A program made the position numbers and the translations under genes. A stretch of 64,000 nt of DNA from an uncultured Pontibacter sp. (GTDB lineage Bacteria; Bacteroidota; Bacteroidia; Cytophagales; Hymenobacteraceae). The notes under the pieces were generated by a model. It worked only from the letters and a program-made list of their open reading frames with translations, made no database searches and was not told the origin of the DNA. Below, piece after piece: positions 17,478-26,640 of the stretch (position 1 is the first letter of the stretch; each line of letters begins with the position of its first letter). The stretch covers positions 1 through 64,000 of the forward strand of contig NZ_CANLZM010000017.1 in the NCBI RefSeq assembly GCF_947495565.1, in the 5' to 3' direction.

Positions 17478-17622
17478 GTTTAGAGTTTTTAGTTATAGGG
17501 CCCTACACCCGCCATTGTTGGTGTTTTCACTAACAATCAAAATGCAGATGCTGTTAATCTTGCTGGCGAAAACACGCAGCAAGGGCAGGCAATGTAGTAT
17601 TAATAAACCCTAAATATGCTCG
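17478..17622. repeat. Palindromic dispersed repeat, copy 1
   Basis: This roughly 145-bp element shares long blocks with copies at 31707-31853 and 55372-55525, for example AATGCAGATGCTGT, GCAGCAAGGGCAGGC and TAGTATTAATAA. Internally CCATTGTTGGTGTTTTCAC is an imperfect inverted repeat of CTTGCTGGCGAAAACACGC, so the transcript could fold into a long hairpin. The ends (GTTTAGAGTTTTT and AAACCCTAAATATG) are weak terminal inverted repeats. It fills most of the 401-bp gap between hrpB and the symporter gene. Confidence 0.75.
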
Positions 17623-17750
17623 GCTGCTGATATAAAACCAGTCATCCTAAACCATATTCTTACACCAGACTATTTAAGTTTTTCCTGCTCCTACAGCAGC
17701 TTTCACAGCATTTCTGATAAAATTCATTTAATTTAAGCCTGCGAATCTTT

Positions 17751-17766
17751 GTTCCTGATCAGGAAC
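17751..17766. promoter_or_regulatory. Perfect 16-bp palindrome upstream of the symporter gene
   Basis: GTTCCTGATCAGGAAC is a perfect palindrome 49 bp before the symporter start and overlaps the likely promoter. It is a candidate operator for a dimeric regulator, but no cognate regulator is identifiable in the window. Confidence 0.4.
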
Positions 17767-17814
17767 AGGTGCGACAAAAGGAATTTTAAATGCTTTCATC
17801 CCTGCTGAACCCAC

Positions 17815-19269
17815 ATGGAAAACATCATCAATGCTATTAACGATATTGTCTGGAGCAATGCCCTTATTATACTTTGCCTTGGGGCAGGGGTGTACTTTTC
17901 GGTTATAACCAAATTCCTGCAGGTGCGCTACCTGCGCGAAATGCTTCACCTGCTTTTTAACGGACAGTCTTCCCAAAAAGGAATCAGCTCTTTTCAGGCA
18001 TTTACAGTGGCTATAGCTGGCCGCGTTGGTACCGGAAATATTGCCGGTGTAGCTACAGCCATTGCCATGGGCGGTCCGGGCGCTGTGTTTTGGATGTGGG
18101 TAATTGCCTTCCTCGGTAGCGCTTCCGCTTTTATAGAGGCAACCCTGGGCCAGATATACAAGCAGGTGAAGGACGGAGAATACAGAGGCGGGCCGGCCTA
18201 TTACATCGAAAAAGGGCTTGGTATTAAATGGTATGCCGTCGTATTTGCCGTAGCCACTATCATGAGTATGGCCTTGTTCCTGCCAGGTGTGCAGAGCAAC
18301 AGCATCGCCTCCAGTGTCAACAATGCCTTTGATATACCGGTGGCTATAACGGGTGGTGCCGTTACTTTACTGCTTGCCCTGATTGTGTTCGGGGGCGTAA
18401 AGCGCATTGGCAAGGTGGCGCAGGTGGCAGTGCCTTTTATGGCAGGCGCTTATATCCTCATGACCATCGTCATCATCTTCATGAATTTGTCGGAAGTGCC
18501 GGCTATGCTTAGCCTGATCGTTAGTTCAGCTTTTGACCTGGAGCCAGCCTTTGCGGGCGTGTTCGGTATGGCTATATCGTGGGGTGTAAAGCGTGGCATC
18601 TATTCTAACGAGGCCGGACAAGGCACAGCGCCACACGCGGCAGCGGCTGCAGAGGTGAGCCACCCGGCCAAGCAAGGCTTGGTACAGGCTTTCTCGGTGT
18701 ACGTGGATACGCTCTTTGTTTGCACCGCTACGGCTTTCATGATCCTGTTTACCGGGCAGTATAATGTGGTGAACCCTGAAGGAGGATTCATTGTAGAGAA
18801 CCTGCCAGGCGTGGCGTTCGGGCCAGAGTATACCCAATATGCGGTTAACACCCATTTCCCGACGTTGGGAAGCGGCTTTGTAGCTATCTCGCTGCTGTTC
18901 TTTGCCTTTACCACCATTATGGCTTATTACTATATTGCCGAGACAAACCTGAGCTACCTGAATGCCAAAGGCAGCAAATGGATGCTTTGGGGGCTGCGTG
19001 CCCTGATCTTGGGCTCTACTTTTTATGGCTCTATAAAAACGGCTGAGTCGGCGTGGGTATTAGGAGATATCGGTGTAGGCATTATGGCTTGGTTTAACGT
19101 AGTGGCCATCATCCTGCTTCGCAAGCCCGCTATTCGTGCTTTAAAAGACTACCAGGCGCAGCGCAAGGCCGGTTTAGACCCTGTTTTCAGGCCAGCAGAG
19201 ATTGGCATTAAAAACGCTGAATTGTGGGACAAGCAGGCACAGGAAGACAAAGCACTGCAGACAGTTTAA
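17815..19269 (+). CDS. Sodium:alanine symporter (AGCS family)
   Basis: This 484-aa inner-membrane carrier has about 10-11 helices and the AGCS signature: RVGTGNIAGVATAIAMGGPG near 63-82, and GVKRGIYSNEAGQGTAPHAAA near 258-278. It is expected to import alanine or glycine with Na+. It appears monocistronic. The start codon ATG AAA-less context has no Shine-Dalgarno, and a perfect palindrome lies just upstream. Confidence 0.93.
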   Translation: MENIINAINDIVWSNALIILCLGAGVYFSVITKFLQVRYLREMLHLLFNGQSSQKGISSFQAFTVAIAGRVGTGNIAGVATAIAMGGPGAVFWMWVIAFLGSASAFIEATLGQIYKQVKDGEYRGGPAYYIEKGLGIKWYAVVFAVATIMSMALFLPGVQSNSIASSVNNAFDIPVAITGGAVTLLLALIVFGGVKRIGKVAQVAVPFMAGAYILMTIVIIFMNLSEVPAMLSLIVSSAFDLEPAFAGVFGMAISWGVKRGIYSNEAGQGTAPHAAAAAEVSHPAKQGLVQAFSVYVDTLFVCTATAFMILFTGQYNVVNPEGGFIVENLPGVAFGPEYTQYAVNTHFPTLGSGFVAISLLFFAFTTIMAYYYIAETNLSYLNAKGSKWMLWGLRALILGSTFYGSIKTAESAWVLGDIGVGIMAWFNVVAIILLRKPAIRALKDYQAQRKAGLDPVFRPAEIGIKNAELWDKQAQEDKALQTV

Positions 19270-19919
19270 GCTTAAAACAATAAGTATAATATTGATATCA
19301 CAAACCTAACTTTAAGTATAGAATGGCCCTGCTCCTCTTAAAAAAAGAGTTTCTGCTTGATTGAAATAAGGAGGCATGCGGACTTTTTAAACGTTATAGG
19401 TAAAAATTCAATACAGAAGGCACGGACAGTTTTGTTCGTGTTTTTTTTTATAGATTTAAAATATGGCTGCTCACCTCTGTTCTTTTACAGCATTTATACT
19501 TGCACGCTCCTGTTTTACTCACTAAACAGGAAAATCAGCTGTAAATCAACCACTTCGGCACCAAAACAAGTTCTATAGATAGTGCAATTATATTATTTGT
19601 GGCAGCCGTATACTAGGGAAAGCAGCTGCAGTTTTTGTTTGCAAGGCCCAACGCGGCGGCTCGTTGTATTAGCGGGTTAGCTAAAGATTTAAGGATCGGA
19701 TTTTAATTTGCTTTTTAATTGAAATAAGCTTTGGAATAAGTATAAATCTGCGGAGGTTTGCAGCTTCAAACAAACAGTGACTGAATCTTTATCCTTTGGC
19801 CCCTGTTAGGAAATTGTAGCAACACCGATAGACCGATTTGTGTGGTAAATTTGCCACACAGACATTTAGTTGGGTATCAACCGATACAATTTGCAGGCTT
19901 TGTTATTTATAAATACTTT
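19270..19919. other. Gene-poor stretch after the symporter
   Basis: These 650 AT-rich bp hold several TATACTT/AAGTATA words and one terminator-like hairpin at 19421-19449. The 73-residue ORF at 19357 has low-complexity composition, a run of Phe/Leu from the terminator T-tract and no recognisable family, so I do not call it a gene. Confidence 0.5.
19421..19449 (+). terminator. Terminator-like hairpin
   Basis: CACGGACA and TGTTCGTG pair (one G-T) around GTTT and are followed by nine T residues. It is 150 bp after the symporter stop codon, so it may end that transcript or a short RNA starting in between. Confidence 0.6.
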
Positions 19920-20384
19920 ATGCTGGAAACGCTTATCCATACTTTCTTACTAAGTCTTTCACCTTTTGGGGAAGCACGTGCCGGTATTCCCTACGCTTTG
20001 CTTAACAATGTTAATTTTATCTGGGCAGTTCTGATCGGAACAATTGCCAATTCCCTTGTTTTCCCGCTCCTAATGTGGCTGATCGACACGTTTAGCAAGC
20101 GCTTTTGGCCATTTCGGGCGTATAAAAGAGGCGTTGTTTTCGTGTCTAAAAGAGCTAAAAAGATTGTAGGCGGCAATGTGCAGAAGCATGGTTTCTGGGG
20201 TTTGATGGTATTTGTGATGATCCCGCTGCCGGGCACCGGAGCCTACATGGGCACTATTGCGGCGAATATTTTCAAAATAGAGCGTAAAAGAGCATTCCTG
20301 GCAATTACCCTTGGCGTGATTATCTCCTCCGTTTTTGTAGGAGCCGGCTCTTACCTCGGCCTTCTAGGTTGGCAAAAGCTCTAA
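19920..20384 (+). CDS. Small multidrug-export-like membrane protein (COG2426/Sm_multidrug_ex)
   Basis: The start is moved to the internal Met (track residue 27), since the family begins with a hydrophobic helix: MLETLIHTFLLSLSPFGEAR. The 154-aa product has four or more helices and the family segments SPFGEARAGIPYAL and PLPGTGAYMGTIAA. The family name implies drug export, but transport function is unproven. It stands alone before a 360-bp gap with convergent hrpB copy 2. Confidence 0.8.
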   Translation: MLETLIHTFLLSLSPFGEARAGIPYALLNNVNFIWAVLIGTIANSLVFPLLMWLIDTFSKRFWPFRAYKRGVVFVSKRAKKIVGGNVQKHGFWGLMVFVMIPLPGTGAYMGTIAANIFKIERKRAFLAITLGVIISSVFVGAGSYLGLLGWQKL

Positions 20385-20744
20385 GCCACTGAAGCCGCTA
20401 GCCAGTTCACTCCATACTTAAAATTTCCAGATTCCCCCTACCCCCATCCTGCCGCAAGATTTTATCATGTGGCTTATCATGAGGCAAGCTTTCAGTTTGG
20501 GTTAACCAACAGGTATACTTTCGCAAGCTGAAAGCTTGCTGCCAAGCAAAACCGCGAGTTGAAAACTTGTGGGAGGTGGAAGAACTGACCGATTAAGTAG
20601 CGTTTGTTAACTGAGGTTTTGGGTTAGATCTGCTACTGAAACCTAAGTATAATTTGGAGGTATGATCAGCAACCCTCATCATCCCCCTGACCCTCGATAA
20701 GGGCAGGGGGATGACAATCGTGCATGAGCAATCCTGTCAATCTT
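20385..20744. other. Gap between convergent genes
   Basis: These 360 bp hold a REP-like hairpin (20679-20714) that may act as the shared transcript end, plus scattered TATACTT words. No ORF of note. Confidence 0.5.
20679..20714. repeat. REP-like palindrome
   Basis: TCATCCCCCTG and CAGGGGGATGA form a perfect 11-bp outer stem. CCCT/AGGG continues it after a single bulged A, around a CGATA loop. The same arms recur at 30205-30215 and 30508-30518, where they are separated by other sequence. Confidence 0.8.
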
Positions 20745-23210
20745 TCAACCCTGCAAATCCTGACCCCGCTCCCAAGTCACTTCCGGAAACACCACTTCCA
20801 GCTGCCGCTTGATCACGCGGTAATTCCCTTTCCAGAAACTAGCCAGATCCGAAACAGTGGTGATTGATTTCAAATCCGGCGTTAACAGGGCCAGCTCTAC
20901 CGTCATTTCGCCTTCATCCACTTTCGGGCTACTCTCCCACGCCAGCACATCCTGCAGACGTATATCCAGCTTGGGCTGAGCACCATCGGGTTTATACTCC
21001 AGCTCTATACTTGACCCATCGGGCAACGTCAAAAAAGCAGGAGCCAGCACGTCTAGCCTTGCCCGCTGCTCATCGTCCAGGTACTTCTTTTCCAGGATCG
21101 GCAGCAACTCCAGCTCCATCAGCTCATCGGGGTGCTCGATGTCAAACAGGTATGGCTGCAGCCAATCCCAGTTCGTCATGAGCAGGGTGCTGGTGCTCAC
21201 GTCGGGCCAGAACTCGGAGGGGCGCCATTTGCGCAGGCTCAGCACGCGGTTTTGCCATTGCGTTAGCTCGTGGTTGAAATCCAGCAGGTGCTCGCCTTCA
21301 ACTTTTATAGCCTCCGACATAGCCGGTACGCGGTGCTTCTCGTCGGGTGCTGGCAGCGGTTTGCTTTGCAGCACGATGCTCCCGATGCGCGTGTCCAGCG
21401 AGGCGGTGAGTTCGCCGTCGTTCACGTCCCAGTGGTATACCTCCTGCTGCTTTAACAGCGGAGCCAGGTCGCGGGGGTTGAGCGGCGAAGCCAGGAAAAT
21501 GCGACCCGGGTTATCGCCGGTGCCTGCGTGCAGGTGCGCAATGGCTAGCCAGGGTTCGTGCGCCAGATCATCTCTATGACCGGCAGAAGCATATTGGCCG
21601 CTGGCCAGCTGGAACTGTGCGTTGTTGCCGGGGCGGGCATAGGCGATGCGCTCCGGATAGCAATGCGCAAGCAGCACACCGGCTTCATACTCGTCAAAGG
21701 TGCCGTTCTCGGGCTCCACTTCAAACAGCTGGCGGTATGAGCGGGCGATCTTCTCTATCTTACTGAAACGCTTGCCCTGCCCTTGCTCTTTTCTATACCT
21801 TCTAAGGGCTTCTACTCTTAAATTGATGTCAATGCCGGCGTTGCGGTCCAGCGGGTCGCGTTCTTCCAGGACGGCAGCAATATCACTTGCCAGCGCCACC
21901 TGGTCGGTCTCTTCGGCTTTGAGCAGCATGTGCGCAATACGTGGGTGGCAAGGCAGCGTGTGCATGCGTTTGCCGTGCTCAGTGATGCGGCCGTTCTCCA
22001 GCGCCTGCAGTTGGTGCAGCATTTCGGTGGCATATTGCAAGGCAGCGCGTGGTGGCGGGTTCAGCCAGGTAAGGCCACGGATATCGGTAATGCCCCACTG
22101 CGCCATGTCCAGCACCAGGTTCGCCAGGTCTGCTTCCATGATCTCTGGGGTGCGGTGCGGGGCCATACGCTCCTGCGTGGTTTTGCTCCACATGCGGTAG
22201 GCGGTGCCGGGGCCCAAACGGCCGGCGCGACCGGCACGCTGGTCGGCGGCGTCTTTGGAGATGCGCACTGTTTCAAGGCGCGACAAACCGGACTTCGGAT
22301 CGAAGCGGGAGGTTTTCCCGAAGCCCGTATCCACCACCACCGAAATGCCTTCTATGGTTAAGCTGGTCTCGGCTATACTTGTCGCCAGCACTACTTTGCG
22401 CCTGCCCTGGCGGTCGGGCATAATGGCAGCATATTGCTTGCCGAAGGGCAGCATCCCGAACAGCGGGTGTATTTGCACGCCACGCATTTGCTTGCGAAGT
22501 ATGGTTTCAACCTTTCGTATGTCGTTTTCGCCAGGCAGAAACACGAGGATATCCCCCTCCTGCTCCTTTGCTGCCTGCTGCACTACTTTGGCTGTCATTT
22601 CGGGCAACATGCGGTCGTCGGCGTCGCCGGTGTAAAAGGTTTCGATGGGGTATTGCCGCCCCATACTTTGCGCCACCGGAGCTTTGAGCAAACTCGTGAG
22701 CTGGGGCATATCCAGGGTAGCCGACATCACCATAATGCGCAAGTCTGGGCGTAGCGTGTGCTGCGCCTCCCGGCTCAGGGCCATGGCCACATCGGCATGG
22801 ATGCTGCGCTCATGAAACTCGTCGAAGATCACGATACCGATGCCCGTCAGCGAGCGGTCGCTGTGGATCATGCGGGTGAGGATGCCTTCGGTTACGACCT
22901 CGATGCGGGTGCGCTCGGAAATGCGCGTCTCGAAACGGATACGGTAGCCGACGGTCTGGCCTACCTCCTCGCCCAGCAACTGCGCCAGGCGCTCGGCAAT
23001 GGTTTTAGCCGCCAAGCGCCGGGGCTCCAGCATAATGATCTTCTGATCTTTCAGCCAGGCCTCGTCCAGCAACGCCAGCGGCAGCAAGGTGCTTTTACCG
23101 GCTCCAGGAGGAGCGTTTACGATCAGCGTGTTCTGCGCCGCCAGGTGCTCCCTAACGGCAGGTATAATTTCCCGAACGGGTAAGTCTATGGTAAATGGGT
23201 TGAAGGACAA
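20745..23210 (-). CDS. hrpB: ATP-dependent helicase HrpB (copy 2)
   Basis: This 821-aa HrpB-family helicase has Walker A APPGAGKST (33-41), motif II DEFH (130-133), MSATLD, ATSIAETSLTI and QRAGRAGR, followed by the family C-terminal domain. It shares these blocks with copy 1 (14867-17413) but differs in motif II (DEFH instead of DEYH) and over much of the C-terminal half. Carrying two hrpB genes this close together is unusual. The start at 23210 leaves 209 bp to the divergent STAND gene. Confidence 0.92.
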   Translation of the reverse strand: MSFNPFTIDLPVREIIPAVREHLAAQNTLIVNAPPGAGKSTLLPLALLDEAWLKDQKIIMLEPRRLAAKTIAERLAQLLGEEVGQTVGYRIRFETRISERTRIEVVTEGILTRMIHSDRSLTGIGIVIFDEFHERSIHADVAMALSREAQHTLRPDLRIMVMSATLDMPQLTSLLKAPVAQSMGRQYPIETFYTGDADDRMLPEMTAKVVQQAAKEQEGDILVFLPGENDIRKVETILRKQMRGVQIHPLFGMLPFGKQYAAIMPDRQGRRKVVLATSIAETSLTIEGISVVVDTGFGKTSRFDPKSGLSRLETVRISKDAADQRAGRAGRLGPGTAYRMWSKTTQERMAPHRTPEIMEADLANLVLDMAQWGITDIRGLTWLNPPPRAALQYATEMLHQLQALENGRITEHGKRMHTLPCHPRIAHMLLKAEETDQVALASDIAAVLEERDPLDRNAGIDINLRVEALRRYRKEQGQGKRFSKIEKIARSYRQLFEVEPENGTFDEYEAGVLLAHCYPERIAYARPGNNAQFQLASGQYASAGHRDDLAHEPWLAIAHLHAGTGDNPGRIFLASPLNPRDLAPLLKQQEVYHWDVNDGELTASLDTRIGSIVLQSKPLPAPDEKHRVPAMSEAIKVEGEHLLDFNHELTQWQNRVLSLRKWRPSEFWPDVSTSTLLMTNWDWLQPYLFDIEHPDELMELELLPILEKKYLDDEQRARLDVLAPAFLTLPDGSSIELEYKPDGAQPKLDIRLQDVLAWESSPKVDEGEMTVELALLTPDLKSITTVSDLASFWKGNYRVIKRQLEVVFPEVTWERGQDLQG

Positions 23211-23343
23211 GGGGACTTATTATAACTGAAATATTTATAAATTGATAAATCTCTGCACAAATTTACACATTGTGAGTTTACTAACAGGATGTCTTTTATC
23301 AGATATTGACATTTATAATTTCTCTACCAACATACTTCTTTAC

Positions 23344-23364
23344 CTTGCATAATATTGATGCAAG
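23344..23364. promoter_or_regulatory. Inverted repeat upstream of the STAND gene
   Basis: CTTGCAT and ATGCAAG are separated by 7 bp, about 55 bp before the start codon of the STAND gene. TTTACCTTG just upstream resembles a -7 box, so the repeat would cover the transcription start. Candidate operator only. Confidence 0.35.
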
Positions 23365-23419
23365 AAGGCATATCTGAGTTAAATTATTTTAATATATTTG
23401 GTTTAAAAACATAAATGCC

Positions 23420-26218
23420 ATGAAGTTTAATAGAAGGGATCTTGGTTACACTATTATATCAAGATTTGAAAGTTTATTTAGATCTTATATAGCAACAAAA
23501 CTTGAGTGTCTCGCGGAGAATTATACTAATAATGTACCAGAAGGGATACTTTCGAAAGCTAAAGATAGAAATTACGAAACTTCATACTTTGAGTCAACAA
23601 TAGACTTTTTAGATAACACAGATTTCCCTGACTTAATCGAAATCTGCTGCTTTAAAAACAACTTTTCTTCATACTTTTCCAAGTCCAAAAGAGAAGAAAT
23701 AGTAGCTAAAATGGCTATTTTATATAATTTACGATGTAAGATAGCCCACGTTAAAGGTTTTTTTACTAGCATAGATTTAGACAAACTCATCGAGCTTACT
23801 TCAGAGGTAAACTCTGCTTCTTCTAATGATGGTGAGTTTAGGAACTTTATTATAGACTTAGAGAGGTCACCGGAAAAATTCATCAGGGAGGTACCCATTG
23901 ATTTCAATATTGATTTTCTTGAGAACAATAACGTTCTAAATAACTTGCCTATTCCTGATTATGAATACGAGGGTGGTTTTGTAGGTAGAGAAGAGGATAT
24001 AAAGAAGATTATATCCTATTTGAACGGAGATAAATTTGCTGTTATAACAATAACTGGAGCAGGTGGTGTAGGTAAAACTTCGCTTGCACTCAAAGTTGTA
24101 CAAGAACTTTCTCAAAAGCCTGATTTCGATAAATTCGATGGTATAATTTGGCTGAGTGCAAAAGAAAATAAGTTAACCCATTTGGGTATTGAAGATATAG
24201 AACCTACTATCAAAAGTTATGAAGAACTTCTTGATACAATAATAGAAGTATTAAATTTTGATGTTGCTGATAGCGTTGAAAAAAAAGAGGACATAGTTAA
24301 TACTATTTTTGAGATATCTAAAGGCATATTGATTATAGTAGATAACCTTGAAACAATAACAGATGAGAGAATAATTAATTTTATTATTGATGCGCCTAAT
24401 AGCGCAAAGTTTCTAATTACAAGCAGGAAAGGACTTGGACAAGTTGAAAGAAGACATGAGTTAACACCACTAAAGGAAAAGGAAGCTATTTACCTTTTTA
24501 GGCAGACAGCAAAAGATAAGCAACTACTACCGTTATCAAGGCTGGATGATAAGTTAGTTAGAAAATACGTTCTGAAGGTTTCTTGTTTTCCATTAGCTAT
24601 TAAATGGGTTATTGGTTTAGTGGCAAGAGGAAAGGATATAAATAGAGTTATTGATTCTATAAATGATGCAACAGGCGATATATCAAAGTTTTGTTTTGAA
24701 CAAATCTTTTCTGATTTGAGCCAGAACTGCAAACATATATTGTATGCAATAAGCTGTTTTGATGATTCTCCAACTGCAGGAGTCTTACAATATGTTGTAA
24801 ATATTGAGCAAAATGCCTTTGAAGACGCAATTGAAGAATTAATTCTTGTTTCATTGATTATACCTGAGCAGTTCAAGAATGAGCAAGATGAAATAGCTGT
24901 AAAGTATTCAATAATTCCTTTGACTAGAGGCTTTATTCGCCAACAACTCAATAAAAAGTTAGAGTTAAAAGAAAAGATTGAATCAACTATTTCCAAGACT
25001 CAAAATGCTATAACGGATACAGAAAAAGCAAAGCGGGAGTACAGATACAGCTTAAACAATTTAGGTGCGGTTACTGAGGAAGAAAAAGTGGCGGCAGTTC
25101 TAGTGCAGTCTGCTTCACAAAACTACCAAGCCAACAGGTATGAAGATGCTGTTGAAAATTATAAGAGTGCTATAAGTATTGCCCCTAGATTCTCAACTAT
25201 CTATAGAAACTGGGCTGTAATGGAATCTATGGAAGGGCATTTGTCTGAAGCAGATTCATTGATGAGTAAAGCAAAAGAGCTAAACCCGAATGATCCCCAA
25301 ATATGGCTCCTTTGGGGTAATATTTATAAAAAGGCAAACAAATTTACCGAGGCTCACCAGAAATATGAACAAGCTTATATATTAGTACCAAGTGACCATA
25401 TAGTTCTTAATGCTTTAGCTCAAACAAAAAACAGACTAGGAGATTTCGAAACTGCCGACAACCTATACAAAAAAGCTTTAAGTATTGGTATAGAAACAAA
25501 CTCTAAAAAACACGAGATAATAAATCGATCAAGTCTTGCTGAAAACTTGATGTCTTGGACTGAGTTACTTTTAAAAGATAGAAATTATCCATTAGCAGAA
25601 GCTAAACTATTCGAAGCTGAAGAACAATGTAAGCGGTTAATTGAAATAGACGAATTTGATCCTACATCTAAAGCCTTACAAAGCCAATTTTATTTTCGAA
25701 CAGGTATTTATTTTAAGAAAGTAGGCAAAATCAATGAAGCTTTAACCTATTTCCAAAGATTGCTTTATATAAGCCCATTAAGCAATAAAGAGGACTATTA
25801 TATAGTGGGTGGAACTTTAGAATATATTCAGTTAGAAATTAATAAAGGAGAGTATAATTCTTTATTAGAACTTCTGCTGCCACTTAAACATAAATACTCT
25901 GCAGTATTCCAAAAAAAGACATATTACCTAGATAGGTACAATAACTTTTTAGAAGAACTGGAAAACACAAATCACCAGTCTAGGCATAATAAAAGTTTAA
26001 AATACAATGAGGATTATAAGATCGGTTTTATAAAAGAAGTTTTTGTAAGACGCAACTTTGTAATTATTGAAAGTGAAGGCAAGACATTTTTAGGTGGTGC
26101 CGAGAAATTTGACCCAATAGTTGATAATGTTGATAATAATCTGATTTCTAAAAAAGTAAGGTTCAAAACTTTTAAATCAGGAAATAAGGAGAAAGCACAA
26201 GAAATCATTTTAATATAA
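23420..26218 (+). CDS. HEPN-STAND NTPase-TPR protein with cold-shock-like C-terminus, candidate antiviral sensor
   Basis: The protein has 932 aa. The N-terminus (about 1-150) is all-helical with RCKIAH (Arg105-His110), the Rx4H pattern of HEPN ribonucleases. A STAND/NB-ARC-like NTPase follows: GFVGREEDI (186-194), Walker A GAGGVGKTS (213-221), Walker B GILIIVDNLE (302-311) and ITSR sensor (333-336). Tetratricopeptide-like repeats span about 565-800. The last 65 residues (IGFIKEVFVRRNFVII onward) resemble an OB/cold-shock domain. Effector-NTPase-repeat order is typical of antiphage STAND sensors, so defence is inferred. Codons are AT-rich, and the TATACTT word common elsewhere is absent, pointing to recent transfer. 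No partner gene is seen. Confidence 0.75.
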   Translation: MKFNRRDLGYTIISRFESLFRSYIATKLECLAENYTNNVPEGILSKAKDRNYETSYFESTIDFLDNTDFPDLIEICCFKNNFSSYFSKSKREEIVAKMAILYNLRCKIAHVKGFFTSIDLDKLIELTSEVNSASSNDGEFRNFIIDLERSPEKFIREVPIDFNIDFLENNNVLNNLPIPDYEYEGGFVGREEDIKKIISYLNGDKFAVITITGAGGVGKTSLALKVVQELSQKPDFDKFDGIIWLSAKENKLTHLGIEDIEPTIKSYEELLDTIIEVLNFDVADSVEKKEDIVNTIFEISKGILIIVDNLETITDERIINFIIDAPNSAKFLITSRKGLGQVERRHELTPLKEKEAIYLFRQTAKDKQLLPLSRLDDKLVRKYVLKVSCFPLAIKWVIGLVARGKDINRVIDSINDATGDISKFCFEQIFSDLSQNCKHILYAISCFDDSPTAGVLQYVVNIEQNAFEDAIEELILVSLIIPEQFKNEQDEIAVKYSIIPLTRGFIRQQLNKKLELKEKIESTISKTQNAITDTEKAKREYRYSLNNLGAVTEEEKVAAVLVQSASQNYQANRYEDAVENYKSAISIAPRFSTIYRNWAVMESMEGHLSEADSLMSKAKELNPNDPQIWLLWGNIYKKANKFTEAHQKYEQAYILVPSDHIVLNALAQTKNRLGDFETADNLYKKALSIGIETNSKKHEIINRSSLAENLMSWTELLLKDRNYPLAEAKLFEAEEQCKRLIEIDEFDPTSKALQSQFYFRTGIYFKKVGKINEALTYFQRLLYISPLSNKEDYYIVGGTLEYIQLEINKGEYNSLLELLLPLKHKYSAVFQKKTYYLDRYNNFLEELENTNHQSRHNKSLKYNEDYKIGFIKEVFVRRNFVIIESEGKTFLGGAEKFDPIVDNVDNNLISKKVRFKTFKSGNKEKAQEIILI

Positions 26219-26232
26219 ACCTATCCTTAATT

Positions 26233-26260
26233 GGCGCGAGCTTGCAGCTCGTGCCTTTTC
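26233..26260 (+). terminator. Terminator of the STAND gene
   Basis: GGCGCGAGC and GCTCGTGCC pair across TTGCA and are followed by TTTTC. It lies 14 bp after the stop codon. Similar GAGCTGCAAGCTC-like palindromes occur near 27140. Confidence 0.65.
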
Positions 26261-26404
26261 TTTCCACAGCTATACCTACAGCACAAGTAACAGTACGAGC
26301 TACAAACTTGCACTAGCAAGTCACCTGATCTCACCCAAAGGCACCTTATTGAATATAAGCTGGAATAACCCGTTGCTATGCCCTTTAAATGCGTACCTTA
26401 TAGT

Positions 26405-26581
26405 ATGATAGAAAATAAATTCCCCATTGGGTCCGAAGTGTTCGCAAAAGTGAATTCAGATCTGATATTAACCATCCGCCAATACCTGAAACGCATCTAT
26501 TACTGTACTGTAAAAAGTCAGCCTTCGCAGAAGGATCTGGTATACTACGAGCGGGAGTTAGTACCTGTACCGATAAAGTAA
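26405..26581 (+). CDS. Small conserved-looking hypothetical protein
   Basis: The start is taken at the second Met (26405) because the protein then opens with a compact soluble sequence. The 58-residue product is basic, with an IGSEVFAKV strand, a long helix and IYYCTVK. It appears to belong to a small hypothetical family of Bacteroidota that I recognise only by general resemblance; the function is unknown. A strong terminator follows at once, supporting a real single-gene transcript. Confidence 0.65.
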   Translation: MIENKFPIGSEVFAKVNSDLILTIRQYLKRIYYCTVKSQPSQKDLVYYERELVPVPIK

Positions 26582-26585
26582 AAAT

Positions 26586-26613
26586 AAAGCCCCTGCTAAA
26601 ACAGGGGCTTTTT
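26586..26613 (+). terminator. Rho-independent terminator
   Basis: AAAGCCCCTG and CAGGGGCTTT form a 10-bp stem around a short A-rich loop and are followed by T residues. It lies directly after the 58-aa ORF and can also end the convergent gene at 26641. Confidence 0.85.
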
Positions 26614-26640
26614 AATGTCAAACAAACCGTTATTGTTAAG

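Noticed and set aside
19357-19578. 73-aa ORF in the gap after the symporter
   Set aside because: Spans a terminator T run; low-complexity hydrophobic translation.
21700-22200. Long plus-strand ORFs opposite hrpB copy 2 (up to 166 codons)
   Set aside because: Antisense to a full-length helicase; high Ser/Arg/Ala content typical of shadows in GC-rich genes.
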